Assembly: GCF_014217625.1 (NCBI RefSeq)
Contig: NZ_CP043641.1
Location: 4,374,094 to 4,438,093, forward strand
Length of the DNA: 64,000 nucleotides
Origin: Leifsonia shinshuensis
GTDB taxonomy: Bacteria > Actinomycetota > Actinomycetes > Actinomycetales > Microbacteriaceae
Reading direction: 5' to 3'
The notes beneath the pieces are model-generated. The model was not told the DNA's origin, did no database searches, and saw only the letters and a program-made list of their open reading frames with translations. The translations under genes and the position numbers were made by a program. This document shows, piece by piece, positions 20,300 through 28,219 of this stretch (positions within the stretch are counted from its first letter, which is position 1; each line of letters opens with the position of its first letter).

Positions 20300-21313
20300 A
20301 TGACTCGCAGCACCGAGTGGGCCGTCGAGGCCCACGGGCTCGTCAAGGTCTTCGGCGACAACCGGGCGGTCGACGGCGTCGATCTCAACGTCCGGGCCGG
20401 CACCGTCTACGGCGTCCTCGGCCCCAACGGCGCCGGGAAGACCACCACCATCTCCATGCTCGCCACCCTGCTCCGCCCGGACGGCGGCGACGCCTTCGTC
20501 TTCGGCCACGACATCCGCAAGGAGCAGCAGGTCGTCCGCCAGCTCCTCGGCGTGACCGCCCAGTTCGCCTCCGTGGACGAGAACCTGTCCGCCAACGAGA
20601 ACCTCATGATCTTCGCGCGCCTGCTCGGCCTCAGCGGCCGGGAGGCCAAGGCCAAGACCGCCGAGCTCCTCGAGGAGTTCGGGCTGACCGACGCCGCCAA
20701 GCGCCCGCTCAAGAAGTTCTCCGGCGGCATGCGCCGGCGCCTCGACCTGGCCGCCAGCCTGATCGCACAGCCGCCGCTGATCTTCCTCGACGAGCCGACC
20801 ACCGGCCTCGACCCGCGGACCCGCGCGCAGATGTGGGACACCATCCGCCGGCTGGTCTCCACGGGCTCCACGGTGCTGCTCACCACGCAGTACCTGGACG
20901 AGGCCGACCAGCTCGCCGACCGCATCGCCGTCATCGACCGCGGCCGCGTCGTCGCCGAGGGCACCGCCGACGAGCTGAAGGCGTCGGTGGGGGAGTCGTC
21001 CCTGCAGCTGCGCCTGACCGACCCGGCCGACATCGAGGACGCCCGCCGCGCCATCGCCACCGTTCTCGGCGTGGAGGCGGTCGTCTCGCCCGAGGGCTCC
21101 CGGCTCACCGCGCCCATGGGCGACGCTGACGCCGTCACCGACCTGTTCGTCACGTTCCGCGAGGCGGGCATCCACCTCCAGGAGATGTCGGTGCAGAAGC
21201 CCACCCTGGACGAGGTGTTCCTCACCCTGACCGGCCACGGGGTCGAAGAGGAGACCGACACGGACGAGGAGTCCGTCGAGACCGCCGCGGCGGAGGAAGG
21301 AGTCCGGGCATGA
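20300..21313 (+). CDS. ABC-2 exporter ATP-binding protein (DrrA-type)
   Basis: A 337-residue ATPase. Walker A GPNGAGKTT is at 41-49, the signature FSGGMRRRLDLA near 140, Walker B LIFLDEPTTGLDPR near 158 and the H-loop-like TQYLDEADQLADRIAVIDRG after it. A C-terminal domain (about 230-320) is typical of DrrA/daunorubicin-resistance ATPases, which export drugs or antibiotics; the tail is acidic. The start is ATG 20300 with AGGAAGGA at 20287-20294. The gene overlaps its permease by 4 nt (ATGA). Confidence 0.94.
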   Translation: MTRSTEWAVEAHGLVKVFGDNRAVDGVDLNVRAGTVYGVLGPNGAGKTTTISMLATLLRPDGGDAFVFGHDIRKEQQVVRQLLGVTAQFASVDENLSANENLMIFARLLGLSGREAKAKTAELLEEFGLTDAAKRPLKKFSGGMRRRLDLAASLIAQPPLIFLDEPTTGLDPRTRAQMWDTIRRLVSTGSTVLLTTQYLDEADQLADRIAVIDRGRVVAEGTADELKASVGESSLQLRLTDPADIEDARRAIATVLGVEAVVSPEGSRLTAPMGDADAVTDLFVTFREAGIHLQEMSVQKPTLDEVFLTLTGHGVEEETDTDEESVETAAAEEGVRA

Positions 21314-22128
21314 GCGCCATCGCCACCATCACCCCGCCGTCCGAGCGGAACCTGAAGAACCACGTCAGCCTGAGCCAGACCCTGTCCAACACGATCACGA
21401 TGGCCCACCGCGGCCTCCTGAAGATCAAGCGGACGCCCGAGCAGCTGTTCGATGTGACGCTCCAGCCGATCATCTTCACGATCATGTTCGCGTACCTCTT
21501 CGGGGGCGCGATCGCCGGAAATGTGCAGGCCTACCTGCCGACGCTCATCCCCGGTGTGCTGGTCCAGACGGTCATCACGACATCGGTGGTCACCGGCGTG
21601 CAGCTGCGGGAGGACATGGACAAAGGAGTGTTCGATCGGTTCAAGTCGATGCCGATCGCACGCATCGCGCCGCTCTCCGGCGCGCTTCTCGCCGACACGC
21701 TGCGCTACACGATCGCGACGACGATCACGTTCGTCGTGGGCTTCGCGATCGGCTACCGCCCGGCCGCGGGTATCGGTTTCGTCATCCTCGCGGGGTTGCT
21801 CGTCATCTTCTGCTCCTGGGCGATCAGCTGGATCTTCGCCTTCTTCGGCGTCATCGCGCGGACGGCGGGCTCAGTGCAGGGCATCTCGTTCCTCGTCCTG
21901 TTCCCACTGACGTTCTTCTCCAACGCGTTCGTGGGCGTCCAGACGCTGCCGAGCTGGCTGCAGGGGTTCGTCAACGTGAACCCCGTCTCGCACCTGGTGA
22001 CCGCGGTCAGGAACCTCACTGCTCATGGCACCTTCGGGGTCGACGGATGGCTCGCCCTGCTCGGCGCGGCCGTGATCGTCGCCGTCTTCGCCCCGCTCAC
22101 GGTGCGTGCCTACATGCGGAAGGCCTAG
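21310..22128 (+). CDS. ABC-2 type transporter permease (DrrB-like)
   Basis: A 272-residue ABC-2 membrane protein with about six transmembrane segments (first near residue 55, IIFTIMFAYLFGGAIAG; last near 250, LLGAAVIVAVFAPLTVRAY). It contains the conserved DMDKGVFDRFKSMPIARIAPLSGALLAD loop of the family. It forms the membrane half of the exporter with the ATPase immediately upstream, whose stop it overlaps. The substrate is unknown; antibiotics, lipids or peptides are all known for relatives. Confidence 0.94.
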   Translation: MSAIATITPPSERNLKNHVSLSQTLSNTITMAHRGLLKIKRTPEQLFDVTLQPIIFTIMFAYLFGGAIAGNVQAYLPTLIPGVLVQTVITTSVVTGVQLREDMDKGVFDRFKSMPIARIAPLSGALLADTLRYTIATTITFVVGFAIGYRPAAGIGFVILAGLLVIFCSWAISWIFAFFGVIARTAGSVQGISFLVLFPLTFFSNAFVGVQTLPSWLQGFVNVNPVSHLVTAVRNLTAHGTFGVDGWLALLGAAVIVAVFAPLTVRAYMRKA

Positions 22129-22141
22129 CCTCCCGTCTACG

Positions 22142-22183
22142 GACAGCGGCCGTCGCATCCTGCGGAGGGATGCGGCGGCCGCT
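22142..22183. repeat. First copy of a 42-nt perfect hairpin repeat
   Basis: Identical base for base to 22618-22659. Each copy forms a 16-bp stem (one G-T pair) with arms AGCGGCCGTCGCATCC and GGATGCGGCGGCCGCT around a TGCGGAG-type loop. This copy lies 13 nt after the ABC permease stop, where it would terminate that operon. The identical partner 476 bp away makes it an interspersed or duplicated element. Confidence 0.8.
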
Positions 22184-22291
22184 TGTGCGTTTTGCAGCGC
22201 TTAGACGCCTTGAACGACATGCGCTTGAGGTGTTAATGTATCAAGATGGAAATGTCTGGTGTATAAATTTAAGTGACGATAGCCTGCCGTC

Positions 22292-22585
22292 ATGAAACAG
22301 AAATTGCGTGTCCTCCTGGCTGGCGCCTCCGTCGTCGCCGCAGTCGGCGGCGGCCTGGCAGCTGCGCTACCCGCGGCCGCTCACAATATGCCGGTGCCGT
22401 ACTCCTGTCAGACTGGGACTTTCGGCGAGATGCACGACGAGTACCTGTGGTGGTACAAGTTCAAGAGCCAGCGCTTCAGCCAGGGCACTTACTACAACAA
22501 GTACGAGGTGGGCATCACGTCTTATCCCGCAGGAGTGACCTACTTGGGGACGATCGAACGCGCCTGCGGTCACTCGAACTTCTAG
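22292..22585 (+). CDS. Small secreted protein, function unknown
   Basis: A 97-residue precursor with a Sec signal peptide: basic MKQKLR, a hydrophobic stretch to about residue 29, and a likely cleavage after PAAA30. The 67-residue mature protein has two cysteines (39 and 92), probably disulfide-linked, and is rich in Tyr/Trp/Lys (EYLWWYKFKSQRFSQGTYYNKYEVG), unlike the Ala/Arg-rich proteins around it. I do not recognise it. TAGCCT at 22280-22285 lies six bases before the ATG, so it may be leaderless. Local base composition is clearly less GC-rich than its surroundings, and two identical hairpins flank it. Confidence 0.7.
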   Translation: MKQKLRVLLAGASVVAAVGGGLAAALPAAAHNMPVPYSCQTGTFGEMHDEYLWWYKFKSQRFSQGTYYNKYEVGITSYPAGVTYLGTIERACGHSNF

Positions 22586-22595
22586 GAGGGTTGAT

Positions 22596-22619
22596 TCTCA
22601 GCGCGGTACCGCGCTGAGA
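22596..22619 (+). terminator. Perfect 24-nt palindrome after the secreted-protein gene
   Basis: Bases 22596-22619 read the same on both strands (half-site TCTCAGCGCGGT). It begins 11 nt after the stop codon and runs directly into the second 42-nt hairpin. A stable hairpin here would end the secreted-protein transcript. Confidence 0.65.
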
Positions 22620-22659
22620 CAGCGGCCGTCGCATCCTGCGGAGGGATGCGGCGGCCGCT
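22618..22659. repeat. Second copy of the 42-nt perfect hairpin repeat
   Basis: Exact duplicate of 22142-22183. It lies between the secreted-protein terminator and the end of the convergent BTAD/NB-ARC regulator, whose stop is at 22676, so it can also terminate that gene from the other side. Confidence 0.8.
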
Positions 22660-22675
22660 CCGTCGTGGAGGCCAC

Positions 22676-25600
22676 TCAGACCCGCACATCCCCCAGAACC
22701 ACCAACCCCCGCACCGCCGCGGCCTCCCGCCCCAGCGCGCCTGCGGCCTCCAGCGCCGCCGCGACACGATCCTCGCCCCACGTCTGCCGCACCCGCTCCG
22801 CGAGGCGGGGCCGGTGCAGACTCTCGATGTCCTGCCGCGAGTTCGACCGCGCCGCGAGAGCGAAGAGCTCCAGCCCCGCGTCCACCCACTCGTCCCCGCG
22901 GCCCGCGGCGACCTCCTCGTCGAGCATCCAGATGGCGAAGCCGAGGAGGCCGGTGCCGATCACGGGCTTGTCGAGGTAGGGCGGGCTCAGCCGGGCGTTC
23001 ACCAGGACGCGCGTGCGCAGCCGGCGGGCCGCCTCGGCGGTCTCCTCGCGGCTGAGCGGGTCCTCGATCGCGAGGCCCGTCGTCTCCGCCAGCCGGGCCT
23101 CCGCGTCGTGCGTGCGCAGCCGGGCGGCGATGAGGGCGGCGCCGAGGATCGTCAGCCACGGGTTGGCGACGGCGTCGCGCTCGACGGCGGTGTCGTCCGA
23201 GTACACGCCGATCGCCTCGTCGTAGAGGCGGATGCCGCGTGCGTAGTCGCCCTCCGCCAGCGCGATCTCCGCCATCCCGGCGAAACCGATCCCGTAGTAG
23301 TCGACGTAGTCGAAGCCGGTGCGGTCGACCTCCTCGTGCAGGTAGTCCTCGAGGAGAACGCGCCCACGCTCGACGTCCCCGGCGGAGATCGAGTTGACCG
23401 CGATCAGCCAGTCGAGCTGGCGGAGGTCGCCCGCCGCGCGCAGCGAGGTGAGGCCTTCGTAGGCGCTCTCGGCCCAGGCCAGCGCCTCCCGGGGGTGCGC
23501 GAGCTGGCTGTGCAGCTGCGCCAGGCTCTGCGCCGCGGACGCGCGCGACCAGGTGTCCTGCGCCTCGATCGCCTTCTCGTGCGCCCGGGTCGCGTTCGCG
23601 AGGGCGTCGTCCAGTTCGCCCGCGTTCTCCTGGAGCTGCGCGGTGAGGAGGGCGCCCATCGCCGCGAGCTCGGGATCCGCCGAGCTTCGGAACTCGGCGA
23701 GCAGCCGCATCCCGGGCTCCACGTGGCCGGCCGCGAGCACGAGGCTCGCGATCGCGCCGAGCCGCGGGTCGGCGAAGGGCGCATCGCGGCGGAGCCTGCG
23801 CAGCCGCGAGATCGCGCGGACGGCCGTGCGCAGCCCCGCGTAGAGGAAGGTGCCCCCGATCAGCGTGTAGGACGCGGCCGCCGCCTCCCGGTCCTCGCCG
23901 GCCGGCTCCCAGCCGGACAGCGCGTCGAGGACGGCCTTCCCGAAGCTCAGCACCTCAGTGTGGGTGCTGCGCAGCGACCAGTAGTAGGCCAGCACCGCGA
24001 ACACCGTGGCCGTCGTCGCCGGCCGGCCGCCGTCGAGCGCCGAGCGCAGCACCGCCACCAGGTTGTCCTGCTCGGCGGTCACTCGGGCGAAGGTGGGCAC
24101 CTGCTCCCGGCCGTGCATGCGCGCCATCGCCTCGCGCGCGAACGCGATCGCCCAGGCGTCCACCCCGGCCTGCACCTCGTCGGACTCGCCGGCCGCGGTC
24201 AGCTCCAGGTCGCCGAACTCGCGGACCGTCTCCAGCATCCGGTAGCGCAGGATCCCGGTGTCCGGGTCTTCGGAGACGGTCACCAGCGACTGCGCGACGA
24301 GTGCGTCCAGGTCGTCCAGCACCGACGCGGCGCCGGCTCCCGCGACGGCCTCCGCGGCGTCGGCGCTGAACCCGTCGGGGAAGGCCGAGAGCCGGCGCAT
24401 CAGAGCCTGTTCGGACGCGGTGAGCAGGTTCCAGCTCCAGTCGATGACCGCGAACAGCGTGCGGTGGCGCTCCGGCGCGGTGCGCTCGCCGCCGGTCAGC
24501 AGCGCGAAGCGGTTGCCGAGGCGGCGCTCGATCTCCTCGACCGAGAGCGAGCGGGCCCGGGCGGCGGCCAGCTCGATGGCGAGCGGGAGGCCGTCGAGCC
24601 GGGCGCAGAGCCGGGCCACGGCCTCCGGCGGCAGCACGACGCCCGGGCGCGCGGCGGTGGCCCGCTCGCGGAACAGCTCGACGGCCGGACCGTCGTCGTC
24701 GGACGGCAGCGGGCCGAGCGCATAGACCCGCTCGGCGCCGATCGCGAGCGGCGCGCGGCTCGTCGCGAGCACGCCCACGGTCGGCGTGGCCGAGAGGATG
24801 TCCTCGATGTAGGCGGCGGCCGCGTCGATGATGTGCTCGCAGTTGTCGACGATGAGCAGTGTCTCGCGCTCGGAGAGCAGGCCGAGGATGCGGGAGCGCA
24901 GGTCGAGCTGCGCTCCCGGCTCGGCCAGGCGCGCGGCCCTGGCCTCCCGGATCCCGAGCGTGGTGGCGAACGCCAGTTCGACGTCCGCTCCGGTGCGCAC
25001 GCTGGCGAGCTCGACCAGGACGACCGCCGGCGTGTGGATGGCACGGTGACCGACCTCGTGGGCCAGGCGGGTCTTGCCGAGTCCGCCGGCGCCGAGGATC
25101 GTCGTGAGGCGGGAGGTCGCGACCAGGTCCTCCACGGCCTCCAGGTCGTACTCGCGGCCGACCAGGGCGTTCGGAGCCGTGCGCAGGCCGAGGCGGACGC
25201 GCCGGGGCGATGCAGGCTCGCGGTCGTCGTCGTTTTTGTTCTTGCCCTCGTCGTACCCGCCCTCGTCGTCGTCCTCCTCTGCGAGCAGGCGTGCGTTCAG
25301 GGCGACCAGTTCCGCGCCGGGGCGCGTGCCGAGGCGGTCGCGCAGGGCGTCCTTCAGGTCGGCGAAGGCGAGCAGGGCGTCGCTGCGGCGGCCCGCGTCC
25401 GCGAGCGCACGGATGCGCTCGGCGTGCAGGGACTCGTCCAGGGGGCGCAGGCGCAGCAGCTGCTGGAGGTCGCTGAGCGCGGTCGCGGGGTCGCCGGTCA
25501 GCCGCGCGGCGCGGGCGCGGGCGGCGAGCAGGTCGGTGCGGAGCTCGTCCGCGGTGCGCGCCAGCTCCTCACCGAGGCGGGAGCCGGCAAGGTCGAGGCC

Positions 25601-26020
25601 CGGCTCGCCGCGCCAGAGCGCGAGGCCGGCGTTCGCCTCGCGGAGGGCGTCGCCGGCGGCGTCCGCGGCGAGCGCCGTGCGGGTGAGGTCGAGGTGATGC
25701 GCGGCGAGGTCCAGGTCGGTGCCGTGCCTGCCGACCGCCAGCGCGTACCCGCTCGGTGTGGACTCCAGGATGCCGTCTGCGCTGCTCGTGCGCACGCGCG
25801 AGACCAGCGTCTGCAGGGCCGCGCGCTCCTGCCGCGGGGGAGCGTCGTCCCAGAGGTCCTCGACCAGGGCGGGGACGGACAGACCGCCGCGCGCCAGTAC
25901 GAGGGCGACGATGAGGCTCTTCCCGCGCGTCCCCGACGGCTCGGCCAGTGCGCCGGAACGGTCCTCGACGAGCACCGGGCCGAGCACGGCGACGCGGGGA
26001 CGGGCTGGGGCGGACTCCAC
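22676..26020 (-). CDS. SARP/AfsR-like regulator: winged helix, BTAD, NB-ARC and TPR
   Basis: A 1114-residue regulator. Residues 10-95 form an OmpR-like winged helix, about 100-245 a bacterial transcriptional activation domain, about 252-273 an acidic linker, and then an NB-ARC ATPase with Walker A LGAGGLGKTRL at about 309 and ETLLIVDNCEHI as Walker B. The remainder is TPR-like helices. The type resembles AfsR and single-polypeptide BTAD/NB-ARC regulators of secondary metabolism. The start is GTG 26020 with TAAAAT exactly six bases upstream, a leaderless pattern. A 1140-residue antisense open frame covers the gene but has no protein-like composition. Its targets are unknown. Confidence 0.93.
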   Translation of the reverse strand: MESAPARPRVAVLGPVLVEDRSGALAEPSGTRGKSLIVALVLARGGLSVPALVEDLWDDAPPRQERAALQTLVSRVRTSSADGILESTPSGYALAVGRHGTDLDLAAHHLDLTRTALAADAAGDALREANAGLALWRGEPGLDLAGSRLGEELARTADELRTDLLAARARAARLTGDPATALSDLQQLLRLRPLDESLHAERIRALADAGRRSDALLAFADLKDALRDRLGTRPGAELVALNARLLAEEDDDEGGYDEGKNKNDDDREPASPRRVRLGLRTAPNALVGREYDLEAVEDLVATSRLTTILGAGGLGKTRLAHEVGHRAIHTPAVVLVELASVRTGADVELAFATTLGIREARAARLAEPGAQLDLRSRILGLLSERETLLIVDNCEHIIDAAAAYIEDILSATPTVGVLATSRAPLAIGAERVYALGPLPSDDDGPAVELFRERATAARPGVVLPPEAVARLCARLDGLPLAIELAAARARSLSVEEIERRLGNRFALLTGGERTAPERHRTLFAVIDWSWNLLTASEQALMRRLSAFPDGFSADAAEAVAGAGAASVLDDLDALVAQSLVTVSEDPDTGILRYRMLETVREFGDLELTAAGESDEVQAGVDAWAIAFAREAMARMHGREQVPTFARVTAEQDNLVAVLRSALDGGRPATTATVFAVLAYYWSLRSTHTEVLSFGKAVLDALSGWEPAGEDREAAAASYTLIGGTFLYAGLRTAVRAISRLRRLRRDAPFADPRLGAIASLVLAAGHVEPGMRLLAEFRSSADPELAAMGALLTAQLQENAGELDDALANATRAHEKAIEAQDTWSRASAAQSLAQLHSQLAHPREALAWAESAYEGLTSLRAAGDLRQLDWLIAVNSISAGDVERGRVLLEDYLHEEVDRTGFDYVDYYGIGFAGMAEIALAEGDYARGIRLYDEAIGVYSDDTAVERDAVANPWLTILGAALIAARLRTHDAEARLAETTGLAIEDPLSREETAEAARRLRTRVLVNARLSPPYLDKPVIGTGLLGFAIWMLDEEVAAGRGDEWVDAGLELFALAARSNSRQDIESLHRPRLAERVRQTWGEDRVAAALEAAGALGREAAAVRGLVVLGDVRV

Positions 26021-26077
26021 TCGCCGATTTTAGCCAGGACCGGGCGGTTCGCGCCGCGCCGCGCGTAGGCTCAGGCC

Positions 26078-26659
26078 ATGGCGTTCGACTGGTCGCAGTT
26101 CTACGAGAAGCAGGGCGGACGCGGCGTCAGGCCGACGTACGAGTCGGCACTCGCGGCGTGGGACGGCCCGGCGGGCACCGCGGTGGACCTCGGCTGCGGG
26201 GACGGGGTCGAGACGCGCGACCTCGCCGAGCGCGGCTGGCGGGTGCTCGCCGTGGACTCCGACCCGTCGGTGGACGAGCGCGTGCGTGCCGGGTTGGACC
26301 CGTCGGCGGGTGAACGCGTGACGACGCGCTGCGCTCCGTTCGAGGAGGTGGGGGAGCTGCCGCAGGCCGACCTCGTCTATGCCGGGTTCGCGCTGCCGTT
26401 CTGCGATCCCACCCGGTTCCCCTACCTGTGGGCGGACATCCGGGACGCGATCGAGCCGGGCGGGCTGTTCGCGGGGGAGCTGTTCGGGCCGCACGACGAG
26501 TGGTTCGGGCGGCCGGGGATGAACTTCCACGACCGCGCGGGGGTGGAGGCCATGCTGACCGGGCTCGAGGTGCTGCGGCTGGTCGAGGACGACCGTCGCG
26601 GGATGTCGTTCGAGGGGCCGAAGCAGTGGCACGTGTTCCACATCGTCGCGCGGGCGTGA
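26078..26659 (+). CDS. SAM-dependent methyltransferase, small class I
   Basis: A 193-residue protein of the Tellurite-resistance/TehB-like or Methyltransf_25 type. The SAM-binding AVDLGCGDGVETRDL is at 35-49, the acidic ribose-binding VLAVDSDPS near 56, and IEPGGLFAGELFGPHDEWF near 128. The substrate is unknown. TAGGCT (26066-26071) lies six bases before ATG 26078. It is divergent from the BTAD regulator; the two starts are 57 bp apart. Confidence 0.88.
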   Translation: MAFDWSQFYEKQGGRGVRPTYESALAAWDGPAGTAVDLGCGDGVETRDLAERGWRVLAVDSDPSVDERVRAGLDPSAGERVTTRCAPFEEVGELPQADLVYAGFALPFCDPTRFPYLWADIRDAIEPGGLFAGELFGPHDEWFGRPGMNFHDRAGVEAMLTGLEVLRLVEDDRRGMSFEGPKQWHVFHIVARA

Positions 26660-26818
26660 GCGGGATCTTCCTCCCCACCCTCTGACGATCGGCGACTTCT
26701 CCACAGATCTCCGCCGACCCGATTCTGCGTGCGTCCGCCCACTCAGGATGGATCCATCAGGCCACCAACGCCGAAAGGAACACCTGCACAATGCCATCAC
26801 TGCTGCTAAACTGCATGC

Positions 26819-27052
26819 ATGCCCATTTCAATCACCATCCGCTCCGTTCCGGACGAGGTCCGCGACGAGCTCGCGGCGCGTGCGGCCCGCTCGGGGCGAT
26901 CACTTCAGGAGTACCTCGTGCATGAACTCACCCGTCTCGCCGGCAAGCGCACGGTCGACGACGTCCTCGACAGCATCCGGCGCCGCGCGGAGCACTTCCC
27001 CGTGCTCGACCGGGAGGCCGTGTCCGACATGATCGCGCGGAGCCGCGAATGA
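26819..27052 (+). CDS. Antitoxin of a VapBC-type pair (ribbon-helix-helix, FitA-like)
   Basis: A 77-residue protein starting MPISITIRSVPDEVRDELAARAARSGRSLQEYLVHEL, the pattern of FitA-like ribbon-helix-helix antitoxins with a DNA-binding strand at residues 3-9. The C-terminal half (VDDVLDSIRRRAEHFPVLDREAVSDMIARSRE) should wrap the toxin. TAAACT at 26807-26812 lies six bases upstream of ATG 26819. A perfect palindrome GCATGCATGC (26813-26822) covers the start and may be an operator for the autorepressing complex. The stop overlaps the toxin start by 4 nt. Confidence 0.88.
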   Translation: MPISITIRSVPDEVRDELAARAARSGRSLQEYLVHELTRLAGKRTVDDVLDSIRRRAEHFPVLDREAVSDMIARSRE

Positions 27053-27591
27053 GCGCGGTGGCGGCCGCCGTGCGCCGCACGGCGGTCCACTCCGCAGAAC
27101 CCGCTGCGTCGTCGTCCGATCCGCTCGCGCACGACTTCGGTGTGGCCGAGACGGTCATCGTCGACACGTGCGCTGTGATCGACCTCCTGGTCGACCCCGG
27201 CGAGAACGGCCGGGCCGTGGCCGAACGTCTGCGCGGCCGCGACCTCGCCGCTCCCGACGTGATGTTCGCCGAGGCGGCCAACGTCCTCCGCACGCTTCGC
27301 GCGCGCCGCAAGCTGAGCGACGCCGAGGCCTCGATGGCCTACGCCGAACTCCTGGAGCTCCCGATCGAGCCGTGGCCGTTCGAGACCGTCGAGCAGCGTG
27401 TGTGGGATCTGCGAGGCACCCTGACCGCGTTCGACGCGACCTTCGTCGCGCTGTCCGAGCTGCTCACGGCTCCGCTCGTGACGACGGACAAGCGGCTGGA
27501 GCGGGCGATGCGGTCCGTGCCCGCGGTGAAGGGGCCCGCGGTGAAGGGGTCCGCGATGAACGGGAGGGGGTTGCGTGCGGTGGACGGGTAG
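27049..27591 (+). CDS. PIN-domain toxin (VapC family) with tandem-repeat tail
   Basis: A 180-residue PIN-fold ribonuclease. The four acidic residues are Asp39 (IVDTCAVIDLL), Glu75 (FAEAANVL), Asp129 (AFDATFVAL) and Asp147 (VTTDKRL). It would cut RNA, often tRNA or rRNA, unless bound by the antitoxin. The 30 residues before the PIN fold are unusual; ATG 27049 is kept because of the ATGA overlap with the antitoxin. The C-terminus contains three in-frame copies of a 15-nt repeat, giving PAVKG, PAVKG and SAMNG. Confidence 0.87.
   Translation: MSAVAAAVRRTAVHSAEPAASSSDPLAHDFGVAETVIVDTCAVIDLLVDPGENGRAVAERLRGRDLAAPDVMFAEAANVLRTLRARRKLSDAEASMAYAELLELPIEPWPFETVEQRVWDLRGTLTAFDATFVALSELLTAPLVTTDKRLERAMRSVPAVKGPAVKGSAMNGRGLRAVDG
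27520..27564 (+). repeat. Three tandem 15-nt repeats inside the toxin gene
   Basis: Units 27520-27534 and 27535-27549 are identical (CCCGCGGTGAAGGGG); 27550-27564 is a degenerate third. The unit length is a multiple of three, so changes in copy number keep the frame and lengthen or shorten the toxin tail by five residues. Confidence 0.8.
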
Positions 27592-27613
27592 GACGTGACC
27601 GGCGTCCGGACGC

Positions 27614-28219
27614 TCAGCGCAGCGTCTTGCGCGCCGTGATCTGGCCGGTGTCGAAGCCGAGAAGGTGGAGTCCGCCGTGGAAGCGGGCGTGCTCGATCTT
27701 GATGCAGCGGTCCATCACCACGGTGAGGCCGAGGGACTCGCCGTATTCGGCGGCCTCCTGGTTCCAGATGCCGAGCTGCACCCAGACGGTCGGCGCGCCG
27801 ACCGCTACGGCCTCGTCGATCACGCTCGGGATGTCGCTCGCGCGGCGGAACACGTCGACGATGTCCGGCACCTCGGGGAGGGAGGCGAGATCGGGGTAGG
27901 CCTTCTGGCCAAGGATGGTGTCGGCGTTCGGGTTCACGAAATACACGCGGAAGTCGCTCGACTGCTGCAGGTACGTCCCGACGAAATAGCTCGAACGGGC
28001 CGGGTTCGCGGACGCGCCCACGATCGCGACCGACTTCGCGCCGCGCAGGATCCGCAGGCGCTCCTTCGCGTCGGGACCCGTCCAGGTGCGCTGCGACTTC
28101 AGGAGTTTCGCCAGAGGGGAGTCGGCGGGGAGCGAGCAGCTCAGGCCGTTGACCAGCTGGACCTCGGTCGTCGTCGAGTCGCTGGCCGCGTCGATCGCCG
28201 TCGCGTTCGCGGTCGTCAT
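27614..28219 (-). CDS. CoA-binding domain protein (YccU-like)
   Basis: A 201-residue protein with a Rossmann CoA-binding domain: SVAIVGASANPARSSYFVGTYL near residue 63, VYFVNPNADTILGQKAYPDLASLPEVPDIVDVFR, TVWVQLGIWNQEAAEYGESLGLTVVMDRCIKIEH. A 50-residue N-terminal extension is unusual for the family. It is translationally coupled to the O-acetylhomoserine sulfhydrylase gene upstream (ATGA overlap at 28216-28219). This pairing is common in Actinobacteria and suggests a role in sulfur metabolism, but no activity is known for the family. Confidence 0.88.
   Translation of the reverse strand: MTTANATAIDAASDSTTTEVQLVNGLSCSLPADSPLAKLLKSQRTWTGPDAKERLRILRGAKSVAIVGASANPARSSYFVGTYLQQSSDFRVYFVNPNADTILGQKAYPDLASLPEVPDIVDVFRRASDIPSVIDEAVAVGAPTVWVQLGIWNQEAAEYGESLGLTVVMDRCIKIEHARFHGGLHLLGFDTGQITARKTLR

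Noticed and set aside
22142..22659. Insertion sequence bounded by the 42-nt repeats
   Set aside because: No transposase between them, and the repeats are direct copies of a hairpin without a target-site duplication that I can see.
22646..26068. A 1140-residue open frame on the plus strand over the BTAD/NB-ARC regulator
   Set aside because: It is antisense to a gene with clear domains, is rich in Arg/Gly/Ala/Val in the way of GC-rich shadow frames, and has no family motif or ribosome site.
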